Below, in pieces: positions 17,460 through 24,785 of a DNA stretch of 64,000 nt; position 1 is the first letter of the stretch, and every line of letters begins with the position of its first letter. The translations under genes were made by a program, and so were the position numbers. Below the pieces are notes generated by a model, which did not search any database, was not told the DNA's origin, and was given only the letters and a program-made list of their open reading frames with translations. Where the stretch lies: assembly GCA_900315245.1 (NCBI GenBank), contig OMYJ01000006.1, forward strand, positions 124,001-188,000, read 5' to 3'. The stretch comes from an uncultured Bacteroidales bacterium (GTDB lineage Bacteria; Bacteroidota; Bacteroidia; Bacteroidales; WCHB1-69).

Positions 17460-18515
17460 ATGATACGTAAAAATATACCCGAATACTATGTCACCAAGGA
17501 CAATATCATCTTCTTTCTGATATTTGTGTTTGTGTATTCGCTTCTTTTTGTCAATATTTTCACCCCGTTTCAAGGGGCTTGGTACAACGTCCAGCATTAC
17601 ACCCGGGCACAGCTCTTCACCGACACGCTGATTATCACTACGGGAGGGACGATTGTCCTTCTCATAAGCCGCATAATCATGTATTATGTACACAAGAGCA
17701 AGCCACTCAGTTATTTACAATATTGGTTTTGGCAGGTTGTAGAAATCTTTTGTATAGCATTCCTCTACGCTTTGATTGTGCATTTTGTCACAAAAGACAC
17801 CCGCGAATTTTCCGATATTTTTGCTCGGGCCGTTATTTTTGTTCCCACCATACTGGTCATTCCTGTCATCATCACCCTACTCTATTTCAGCACGCGTGAA
17901 AAAGACGAAAAAATATCCGCTTTGGAATCCCAAAAAGCTGAAAGTAATACATCAAGTAACATTAAGGAACAATCAGGAAACGAAACAGTTAACACATCTT
18001 CAAAAGACAATGAATTTTCCATTTCCGATGATTTTGCAGGGGACGATATGATATTGGACAATCATTTAACGGGAACAGGGGGAAGCCCTCAAAGCCCATC
18101 CGCCCCTTCTGCGGTCAATGAAAAGCCCGACTCCGTGACAGAGAGTCCTGCCATGTCTAAAATCGTCAATTTTTTTGATGAAAAAAACGAATTGCAATTG
18201 TCATTACGCCTTGACCATATATATTATATAGAGTCGGCGGAAAACTATGTTCATATCTATTATCGAAACAAAGAGTCGGTGGAACGCTTCACCTTGCGAA
18301 GTCCCTTGAAAAAACAACAGGAAAAGCTTGAGAAATACGGATTTATACGTTGCCATCGCAGCTTTTTGGTCAACTTCGCCAACATCCTGCTGCTTCGCAA
18401 AGACAAAAACGGTCCCTACCTTGATTTCGGTCAGGACGGACTGCAACAGATACCCATATCAAAAACGTATTTGGATGCCGTGACCGCCTATTTTATCCAG
18501 AACAGTGACGAATAA
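17460..18515 (+). CDS. Membrane-anchored LytTR-family transcriptional regulator
   Basis: A 351-residue protein. The N-terminal ~145 residues hold four predicted membrane segments (IIFFLIFVFVYSLLFVNIF, DTLIITTGGTIVLLISRII, VVEIFCIAFLYALIVHFV, AVIFVPTILVIPVIITLLYF). A low-complexity linker rich in Ser/Asn/Pro covers ~150-235. A C-terminal LytTR DNA-binding domain (~245-345) carries LDHIYYIESAENYVHIYY, FTLRSPLKKQQEKL and FIRCHRSFLVNFANI. LytTR domains bind DNA through beta-strands. There is no receiver domain, so any signal must come through the membrane part. Such LytTR membrane proteins are common in Bacteroidota; the targets of this one are unknown. Confidence 0.88.
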   Translation: MIRKNIPEYYVTKDNIIFFLIFVFVYSLLFVNIFTPFQGAWYNVQHYTRAQLFTDTLIITTGGTIVLLISRIIMYYVHKSKPLSYLQYWFWQVVEIFCIAFLYALIVHFVTKDTREFSDIFARAVIFVPTILVIPVIITLLYFSTREKDEKISALESQKAESNTSSNIKEQSGNETVNTSSKDNEFSISDDFAGDDMILDNHLTGTGGSPQSPSAPSAVNEKPDSVTESPAMSKIVNFFDEKNELQLSLRLDHIYYIESAENYVHIYYRNKESVERFTLRSPLKKQQEKLEKYGFIRCHRSFLVNFANILLLRKDKNGPYLDFGQDGLQQIPISKTYLDAVTAYFIQNSDE

Positions 18516-18523
18516 TCATCGAT

Positions 18524-19177
18524 ATGCGCAAGAAATCGGACAAATACACATTCATTGTTGACTTTTTTTCCAAGACCCAACCGGATGTTTCCTCGGAATT
18601 GAATTTCGGGAGCGCATACGAGCTGTTGGTTGCCACGATGCTGGCGGCGCAATGCACTGACAAACGTGTCAACATGGTCACCCCTGCGCTGTTCAACGCC
18701 TATCCCTGCGTGTCGGATTTGGCGAAAGCAACGGAAGAGAACATATTATCGTACATAAAATCAGTGTCTTACCCAAACAGCAAAGCGCGTCATCTGCGAC
18801 AGATGGCGCAAATGGTCGTAGAAGAGTTCGGGGGTGAGATACCCTGCGAGATAGACAGCCTGACAAAATTGCCGGGTGTGGGTCGCAAGACCGCCAATGT
18901 GGTGCTTGCTTTCGCGTTCGAGCAGGCCGCCATGCCCGTTGACACTCATGTGTTCCGTGTTTCGCACCGGTTAGGACTGGTCCCCGATGCTGCAAATACG
19001 CCGGAAAAAGTTGAGAAAGAGTTAGTTAAGCATTTTCCGAAAGAGTACATCTCAAAGGCACACCACTGGTTGCTGCTCCACGGCCGGTACATCTGCACTG
19101 CCCGAAAACCGCATTGTGAGAAATGCGCACTAGCCGCGATTTGCGATATGGAAAATCGTAAATCGACACTTCAATAA
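18524..19177 (+). CDS. nth: Endonuclease III (bifunctional DNA glycosylase/AP lyase)
   Basis: A 217-residue Nth. It has the helix-hairpin-helix LPGVGRKTANVVL with the catalytic lysine in GRKTA, the catalytic aspartate in MPVDTHVFRV, and the C-terminal [4Fe-4S] ligands in CTARKPHCEKCALAAIC. The enzyme removes oxidised pyrimidines from DNA and nicks the abasic site (base excision repair). It starts 8 bp after the LytTR gene stop and is followed 18 bp later by tadA, so the three may form one operon. Confidence 0.96.
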   Translation: MRKKSDKYTFIVDFFSKTQPDVSSELNFGSAYELLVATMLAAQCTDKRVNMVTPALFNAYPCVSDLAKATEENILSYIKSVSYPNSKARHLRQMAQMVVEEFGGEIPCEIDSLTKLPGVGRKTANVVLAFAFEQAAMPVDTHVFRVSHRLGLVPDAANTPEKVEKELVKHFPKEYISKAHHWLLLHGRYICTARKPHCEKCALAAICDMENRKSTLQ

Positions 19178-19195
19178 CCAATAACCATAATAAAC

Positions 19196-19636
19196 ATGGA
19201 ACTTGACGACGCTTATTACATGCGCATCGCCCTGCAGGAGGCGGAGGACGCTTACGCGGAGAATGAAATCCCCGTGGGTGCGGTGGTTGTGCTTGACAAT
19301 CAGATCATTGCGAAAGGACATAATTTAACGGAAACACTGAATGATGTGACGGCTCACGCAGAGATGATGGCCATCACTTCAGCCGCTAATGCGTTGGGGG
19401 CCAAATATTTGCAAGAGTGTACTTTATATGTCACCCTGGAGCCGTGTCTGATGTGCGCAGGTGCCATCGCCCACGCGCAGATCAGGACATTGGTATTCGG
19501 GGCATCAGACCCGAAACGCGGTTACTCTATCTATCTGAAAGAAGGCAAATTCCCCTCAAAAGCCGAAATCCGGCAAGGAATTTTGGCCGATGAATGCGCC
19601 AATCTGCTGAAGAAGTTTTTCGCAGAACGCCGCTAA
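19196..19636 (+). CDS. tadA: tRNA adenosine(34) deaminase
   Basis: A 146-residue CDA-fold deaminase with the zinc motifs HAEMMAI (ligand His, proton-shuttle Glu) and PCLMCAGAI (two ligand cysteines). PVGAVVV near the N-terminus and GASDPKRGY later match TadA rather than cytidine deaminases. It converts A34 of tRNA-Arg(ACG) to inosine. Start and length are typical. A strong hairpin terminator follows 6 bp after the stop. Confidence 0.95.
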   Translation: MELDDAYYMRIALQEAEDAYAENEIPVGAVVVLDNQIIAKGHNLTETLNDVTAHAEMMAITSAANALGAKYLQECTLYVTLEPCLMCAGAIAHAQIRTLVFGASDPKRGYSIYLKEGKFPSKAEIRQGILADECANLLKKFFAERR

Positions 19637-19642
19637 AAACAA

Positions 19643-19670
19643 AAAAAGCTGAAGAACACTTCAGCTTTTT
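19643..19670. terminator. Bidirectional terminator between tadA and tRNA-fMet
   Basis: AAAAAGCTGAAG, loop AACA, CTTCAGCTTTTT. A-rich and T-rich flanks allow termination of tadA (plus) and of the tRNA transcript (minus). Confidence 0.85.
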
Positions 19671-19676
19671 GTTTAG

Positions 19677-19748
<72 letters not shown>

Positions 19749-19761
19749 ATGTTTACGGCTG

Positions 19762-19769
19762 CAAAAATA
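19762..19769 (-). promoter_or_regulatory. Promoter -7 box of tRNA-fMet
   Basis: Minus-strand TATTTTTG followed by C, 13 bp upstream of the tRNA 5' end. Confidence 0.55.
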
Positions 19770-19830
19770 CACTTTTTTTGCATTCTAACGATATTCCCGA
19801 GAAAAAAAATTTTTGTATCATTTTTTTTTG

Positions 19831-19838
19831 TACTTTTG
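19831..19838 (+). promoter_or_regulatory. Promoter -7 box of rpsA
   Basis: TACTTTTG followed by CCGCC. It gives a leader of about 100 nt before the rpsA ATG. Confidence 0.65.
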
Positions 19839-19844
19839 CCGCCT

Positions 19845-19933
19845 CAATTGAAAGAGGCTCTTCAATTGATTATTAAACAATTAACCTCATTGTTTCATCT
19901 TAAAAAAGCCTCTGTCTTTGGCTAATTAAAGAC
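19845..19933 (+). promoter_or_regulatory. Structured rpsA leader with two hairpins
   Basis: The leader holds hairpin 1 at 19845-19868 (CAATTGAA(A)GA / TCTTCAATTG) and hairpin 2 at 19914-19933 (GTCTTT / AAAGAC), ending 8 nt before the ATG. S1 is known to repress its own translation in E. coli, so this is a candidate autoregulatory site (inference). Confidence 0.4.
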
Positions 19934-19941
19934 AAATCTTT

Positions 19942-21876
19942 ATGTCAGAAGAATTATTGAATGCTCCTGAACAAACTCAAGAAATCGAACAAAACGTGGA
20001 AAATGTTGCAGAAAACGCAGCTCCCGTAGTTGAGGAAAACGCTCCTGCCGTTGAGGAAAACGCCCCCAAAGCGCCCCACAAAAAGCACGTCATCGAAAAC
20101 GCTTATGCTGACGCTATGGCGAACTTCGACTGGGACAAGGTTTCCGAACAGACCGACCGTTATTCCAAGGAAGAAAAAGCCCGTCTGGAAGATCTCTACA
20201 CGAAATCTTTCAAATCCATCGAACAAGACGATGTGATCAAGGGTAAAGTGGTGTCTATCAATGACCGCGAAGTTGTCCTGAACATCGGCTTCAAATCCGA
20301 CGGTGTCATCAACGCTTCCGAACTCCGCTACAACCACGACCTCAAAATCGGTGACGAAATCGAGGTTTACGTTGAAAGCCAGGAAGATGCCAACGGCCAA
20401 ATGCAACTTTCCCACAAACGCGCCCTCATTCTCAAATCATGGCAGCGTGTCAACGAAGCATACGACAATCAAGAAGTTATCACCGGCTATGTGAAGGGTA
20501 AGACCAAAGGCGGTCTCATCGTGGACGTTTTCGGTATCGAAGCCTTCCTGCCTGGTTCTCAGATTGATGTGAAGCAAATCCGCGACTTTGACGTCTATGT
20601 CGGCAAGACCATGGAGTTCAAGGTTGTGAAGATCAACCACGACTACAAGAATGTCGTCGTTTCCCACAAGGCCCTCATCGAGGCTGAAATCGAAGCTCAG
20701 AAAGCCGAAATCATCAGCAAACTCGAAGTCGGACAAATCCTCGAAGGTACTGTCAAGAACATTGTTTCTTACGGTGCATTCGTCGATCTCGGCGGTTTGG
20801 ACGGCCTTATCCACATCACCGACCTCTCTTGGGGCCGTATCAACCATCCTTCTGAAGTGGTTGAGCTCGACCAAAAGGTCAACGTCGTTATCCTCAACTT
20901 CGAAGAAGGTAAGAAACGTATCGCCTTGGGTCTCAAACAGCTCACTCCTCAACCTTGGGAGAAACTCGATCCCAATTTGAAGGTTGGTGACAAGGTCAAA
21001 GGTAAAGTGGTCGTCATCACTGACTACGGCGCTTTTGTGGAAATCATGCCCGGCGTGGAAGGTCTTATCCACGTTTCCGAAATGTCTTGGTCACAGCACC
21101 TGCGCACCGCTCACGACTTCCTCAAAGTCGGTGACGAAGTGGAAGCTGTGGTGCTCACCCTCGACCGTGAAGGTCAGAAGATGTCCCTGGGTATCAAGCA
21201 ACTCATTCCTGATCCGTGGGCTAACATCCTGGAGAAATATCCTGTCGGTTCCCGCCACACCGCTACGGTCCGCAACTTCACGACCTTCGGTATTTTCGTG
21301 GAACTGGAAGAAGGCGTTGACGGCCTGATCCACATCTCCGACCTCTCTTGGAACAAGAAGATCAAACATCCCGCCGAGTTCACCAAAGTGGGTGAATCCA
21401 TCGACGTGGTTGTTCTCGAAGTGGATACCGAGAATCGTCGTCTGAGCTTGGGTCACAAACAACTCGAAGAGAATCCTTGGGATGTCTATGAGACCATCTT
21501 CACGATTGGTTCCGTGCATGAAGGCACTATCACCGGTATGAACGACAAGGGCGCTACCGTGATGCTTCCGCACAACATTGAAGGCTTCGCTTTCAACCGT
21601 CATCTGCTCAAAGAGGACAAATCCACTGCTAAGGAAGGCGAAACCCTCCCGTTCATGGTGGTTGACTTCTCTAAGGATGCAAAGAAAATCCACCTCTCCC
21701 ACACCAAGACCTGGCAACCCGACAGAGATTCTGAAGAGAGAGCCAAGAATGACGAGGAGAGACAGAAAGAACGTGATATTCAAAAAGTTAACGATAGCAA
21801 CGTCGAAAAAGCTACCCTCGGCGATTTGAATGTCTTGCAATCTCTGAAGGAAGATCTTGAAAAGGAAGGAAAGTAA
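19942..21876 (+). CDS. rpsA: 30S ribosomal protein S1
   Basis: A 644-residue protein with an acidic Ala/Glu/Pro N-terminus and then about six OB-fold S1 motifs. Repeats carry signatures such as GYVKGKTKGGLIVDVFGIEAFLPGSQ, GTVKNIVSYGAFVDLGGLDGLIHITDLSW, GKVVVITDYGAFVEIMPGVEGLIHVSEMSW and ATVRNFTTFGIFVELEEGVDGLIHISDLSW. S1 binds mRNA at the small subunit and helps melt and position it. The length is above the ~557 of E. coli owing to terminal extensions, as usual in Bacteroidota. It is monocistronic, with its own promoter, leader and terminator. Confidence 0.96.
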   Translation: MSEELLNAPEQTQEIEQNVENVAENAAPVVEENAPAVEENAPKAPHKKHVIENAYADAMANFDWDKVSEQTDRYSKEEKARLEDLYTKSFKSIEQDDVIKGKVVSINDREVVLNIGFKSDGVINASELRYNHDLKIGDEIEVYVESQEDANGQMQLSHKRALILKSWQRVNEAYDNQEVITGYVKGKTKGGLIVDVFGIEAFLPGSQIDVKQIRDFDVYVGKTMEFKVVKINHDYKNVVVSHKALIEAEIEAQKAEIISKLEVGQILEGTVKNIVSYGAFVDLGGLDGLIHITDLSWGRINHPSEVVELDQKVNVVILNFEEGKKRIALGLKQLTPQPWEKLDPNLKVGDKVKGKVVVITDYGAFVEIMPGVEGLIHVSEMSWSQHLRTAHDFLKVGDEVEAVVLTLDREGQKMSLGIKQLIPDPWANILEKYPVGSRHTATVRNFTTFGIFVELEEGVDGLIHISDLSWNKKIKHPAEFTKVGESIDVVVLEVDTENRRLSLGHKQLEENPWDVYETIFTIGSVHEGTITGMNDKGATVMLPHNIEGFAFNRHLLKEDKSTAKEGETLPFMVVDFSKDAKKIHLSHTKTWQPDRDSEERAKNDEERQKERDIQKVNDSNVEKATLGDLNVLQSLKEDLEKEGK

Positions 21877-21898
21877 TCTCCTTCTTTTAAGGAATTTG

Positions 21899-21928
21899 AA
21901 AGGCGATCGGCAACGGTCGCCTTTTTTT
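21899..21928 (+). terminator. Rho-independent terminator of rpsA
   Basis: Stem AGGCGA / TCGCCT followed by seven T. Confidence 0.85.
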
Positions 21929-22005
21929 GCTTTTGGCTAATTAGCTGTTGGCCATTGGCAAATAATGCTAAAAGCAAAAGCCAATAGCTAATAGCAAAAA
22001 AATAC

Positions 22006-22013
22006 TATCTTTG
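22006..22013 (+). promoter_or_regulatory. Promoter -7 box of pepD
   Basis: TATCTTTG followed by CGG. Just upstream is an imperfect inverted repeat (TTTTGGCTAATTAGCT ... AGCTAATAGCAAAA). Confidence 0.65.
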
Positions 22014-22052
22014 CGGTCGCAAAATTGAAGTATCATTCTAAATCAAAATAAT

Positions 22053-23507
22053 ATGAACGAAGAAATGCTGAATTTGAAACCCGCAAAGGTTTTCTATTAT
22101 TTCAATGAAATCACGAAGATTCCGCGTCCGTCGAAGCGCGAGGAAAAGATGTCGCTTTGGTTGGAAGAAACCGGCAAGAAGCTGGGACTGCCCACCAAAC
22201 GCGACAAAGTCGGCAACGTGCTGATTTCCAAGCCCGCAACACCGGGTAAAGAAAACGTCACTCCAGTGGTGCTGCAGGCCCACATGGACATGGTGTGCGA
22301 GAAGAACAATGACAAGGTATTCGACTTTGACAAGGATGCTATCGAGACTTACATTGACGGCGAATGGCTGAAGGCCAAGGGCACGACCCTCGGTGCTGAC
22401 GACGGTATCGGCGTGGCCCTCGCACTGGCTGTTCTCGATGACAATGAGCTGGAACATGGTCCCATCGAAGCGCTCTTCACCATTGACGAAGAGACTGGCC
22501 TTACCGGTGCCGCAGCTGTGGAAGCCGGCTTTATGCAAGGCAAGATGCTCCTCAACCTCGACTCTGAGGATGAAGGCCAGTTCTTCATTGGTTGTGCCGG
22601 CGGACAGGACACTGTGGCCAAGGTTCCCGTTGATTATGAGCCTGTTGAGGGCGACTGCGAATTCTTCAAGGTCGAGGTTAAAGGCTTACAGGGCGGTCAT
22701 AGCGGTGACGACATCAACAAGGGTCGCGGCAACGCCGTGAAACTCCTCGCCCGCATCCTTTGGAACTCTTACAGCGACTACAACTTGCGCGTGGCGGACA
22801 TCAATGCCGGTAACTTGCGCAACGCTATTGCTCGCGAAGGCTTTGCCATCGTGGCCGTTCCCAAAGAGGAAGTCGAAGGATGGAAAGCATATCTTGCCGA
22901 AATGAACAAGACTTACAAGGCCGAGTTCCATACCACCGACCCCGGCGTGACCGTTACTGTGGAACCCGCCGCAGCTGTGAAGGAAGTTTTAGAAGAAACC
23001 CTTCAGATTGACGTATTGAACGCTCTCATGGTCTGCCCGCACGGCGTGGCCGCCATGTCGCAGGACATTCCGGGCTTTGTGGAGACTTCCACCAACCTGG
23101 CATCCGTGAAGATCGTGGATGGCGAGGTGGTATTCACTACCAGCCAACGCAGCTCCGTGGAATCGAAGAAACGTGCCATTGTCGATAAGGTTTCTACCAC
23201 CTTCTGGATGATCGGTGCCGACGTGGTGAATTCGGACGGCTACCCTGGATGGAACCCGAATCCCAACTCAGAAGCAGTGCGTGTGTTGACCGAAGCATAC
23301 CACAACGTCTTTCACAAAGATCCGCAGGTGTTGGCCATCCACGCCGGACTGGAATGCGGTCTCTTCTCAGAGAAGTATCCTGACATGGACATGGTCTCTT
23401 TCGGCCCAACGTTGCGTGGCGTTCACTCTCCCGACGAGAAACTCGAAATCAAGACGGTACAGATGTGCTGGGACTTGATGGTCGAGTTCTTCAAGCTGCT
23501 GAAATAA
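22053..23507 (+). CDS. pepD: Aminoacyl-histidine dipeptidase (M20 family)
   Basis: A 484-residue M20C metallopeptidase. It has the metal-site motifs LQAHMDMVCE and GTTLGADDGIG, the catalytic glutamate in LFTIDEETGLTGA, then LNLDSEDEG and the lid/dimerisation domain with GLQGGHSGDDI. The C-terminal AIHAGLECGLF and SFGPTLRGVHSPDE supply the last ligand. It cleaves X-His dipeptides in the cytoplasm. The gene is monocistronic behind its own promoter; the 93-bp hairpin array begins 13 bp after its stop and could act as its terminator. Confidence 0.95.
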   Translation: MNEEMLNLKPAKVFYYFNEITKIPRPSKREEKMSLWLEETGKKLGLPTKRDKVGNVLISKPATPGKENVTPVVLQAHMDMVCEKNNDKVFDFDKDAIETYIDGEWLKAKGTTLGADDGIGVALALAVLDDNELEHGPIEALFTIDEETGLTGAAAVEAGFMQGKMLLNLDSEDEGQFFIGCAGGQDTVAKVPVDYEPVEGDCEFFKVEVKGLQGGHSGDDINKGRGNAVKLLARILWNSYSDYNLRVADINAGNLRNAIAREGFAIVAVPKEEVEGWKAYLAEMNKTYKAEFHTTDPGVTVTVEPAAAVKEVLEETLQIDVLNALMVCPHGVAAMSQDIPGFVETSTNLASVKIVDGEVVFTTSQRSSVESKKRAIVDKVSTTFWMIGADVVNSDGYPGWNPNPNSEAVRVLTEAYHNVFHKDPQVLAIHAGLECGLFSEKYPDMDMVSFGPTLRGVHSPDEKLEIKTVQMCWDLMVEFFKLLK

Positions 23508-23520
23508 TAACATACATATA

Positions 23521-24060
23521 AATTGCCATGAATTATCCATGAATTTCTCACAAATTTTATTCTTGGATAATTCATGGTTCATTTATGGTAATTTTTGTTC
23601 TATGCTAAACACGAATTGCCATGAATCGGCCATGAATTTCTCACAAATTTTATTCTTGGATAATTCATGGTTCATTTATGGTAATTTTTGTTTTATGCTA
23701 AACACGAATTGTCATGAATTATCCATGAATTTCTCATAAATTTTATTCTTGGATAATTCATGGTTCATTTATGGTAATTCTTGTTCTATGCCAAACACGA
23801 ATTGTCATGAATCGGCCATGAATTTCTCACAAATTTGATTCTTGGATAATTCATGGTTCATTTATGGTAATTCTTGTTCTATGCCAAACACGAATTGCCA
23901 TGAATCGGCCATGAATTTCTCACAAATTTTATTCTTGGATAATTCATGGTTCATTTATGGTAATTTTTGTTCTATGCCAAACACGAATTGTCATGAATCG
24001 GCCATGAATTTCTCACAAATTTTATTCTTGGATAATTCATGGTTCATTTATGGTAATTCA
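23521..24060 (+). repeat. Tandem array of six 93-bp units, each able to form a long hairpin
   Basis: Units begin at 23521, 23614, 23707, 23800, 23893 and 23986 (period exactly 93 bp; the last is 75 bp). Within each unit AATTG(C/T)CATGAAT-nnn-CCATGAATT pairs with AATTCATGG-TTC-ATTTATGGTAATT across a ~25-nt loop. Differences between units (GCC/GTC, TAT/CGG) keep or gain G-U pairing in plus-strand RNA. Because 93 is a multiple of three, repetitive open frames appear on both strands, but no promoter or start serves them. The array fills the gap between convergent pepD and GxxExxY genes. Confidence 0.9.
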
Positions 24061-24081
24061 AGTTTAATACTTACTACCGAA

Positions 24082-24540
24082 TCACCATTCATCATAGTTA
24101 TCATCTGTATCCTGTACAATTATATTCATGTCTTTGTCTAGCAGAACACACTCGTTTTCGTTCTCAATGAAAGCATAACGCTCCCCTTCTAAACTCGTAG
24201 CACCAAAATTAATCAGGATTCCTATCGGTTTTTTGGTCAATCTGAGATAATTGAACAACTGCGCACGATGGACAGGCTGCAACTCTTTAACAGACTTCAA
24301 CTCCAGCACAATATCTCCCACAACAATATCCATACGATACTGTTTATCCATTAATCTGTTTTTGTAGTAACAATTAATCTGCTTCTCCATCTCATTTTCA
24401 ATGCCGCAATCAAGAAGTTCCAAATGCAAAGCCTCTTGATACACGCCCTCCATCAGACCCCAGCTTAACTCACGGTGTACCGTCATTGCTGCACCAATTA
24501 TTTTATACACCGTACCTTTGTAGTCTCTCAAGTTCTTCAT
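24082..24540 (-). CDS. GxxExxY-family protein (PD-(D/E)XK-like)
   Basis: A 152-residue protein with the family signature GLMEGVYQEAL (GxxExxY) near residue 28. The core LDKQYRMDIVVGDIVLELKSV resembles a PD-(D/E)XK nuclease site: D...ExK in RMDIVVGDIVLELK. LRLTKKPIGILINFG follows. The biochemical role is not established; members are scattered through Bacteroidota and other phyla, often in accessory DNA. The gene has its own promoter on the minus strand and ends 22 bp from the hairpin array. It is somewhat more AT-rich than flanking genes. Confidence 0.88.
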   Translation of the reverse strand: MKNLRDYKGTVYKIIGAAMTVHRELSWGLMEGVYQEALHLELLDCGIENEMEKQINCYYKNRLMDKQYRMDIVVGDIVLELKSVKELQPVHRAQLFNYLRLTKKPIGILINFGATSLEGERYAFIENENECVLLDKDMNIIVQDTDDNYDEW

Positions 24541-24583
24541 TTTCTTTATTTTAAGATTATCATTGTTGGTATTACAACTGGCG

Positions 24584-24591
24584 CAAAGATA
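24584..24591 (-). promoter_or_regulatory. Promoter -7 box of the GxxExxY gene
   Basis: Minus-strand TATCTTTG followed by C, 43 bp upstream of the ATG. The ~130 bp beyond it, up to the GH78 promoter, are AT-rich and hold nothing else recognised. Confidence 0.65.
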
Positions 24592-24754
24592 AAATTGTTT
24601 TCAACACATAACACCTATTGTACAACAATAATTCAACAATAAATCAAAAATTTGACAAAATATGCAATAATCGATTCATTTATTGATCAACTACAATCTT
24701 TTTTGACAAATTAACAGGGGACAAAAAAAAGAGACATCAAATAGAACATTTTAG

Positions 24755-24762
24755 TATTTTTG
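24755..24762 (+). promoter_or_regulatory. Promoter -7 box of the GH78 gene
   Basis: TATTTTTG followed by CCGC, 23 bp before the ATG. Confidence 0.6.
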
Positions 24763-24785
24763 CCGCTGAAATTTCAACGATTAAT

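Noticed and set aside
23521..24060. CRISPR array
   Set aside because: Whole 93-bp units repeat without unique spacers, and there are no cas genes in the window.
23539..24141. 31-residue repeat proteins (MNFSQILFLDNSWFIYGN) in the 93-bp array
   Set aside because: The frame stays open only because the period is a multiple of three. There is no promoter, and the variation follows RNA pairing rather than codon positions.
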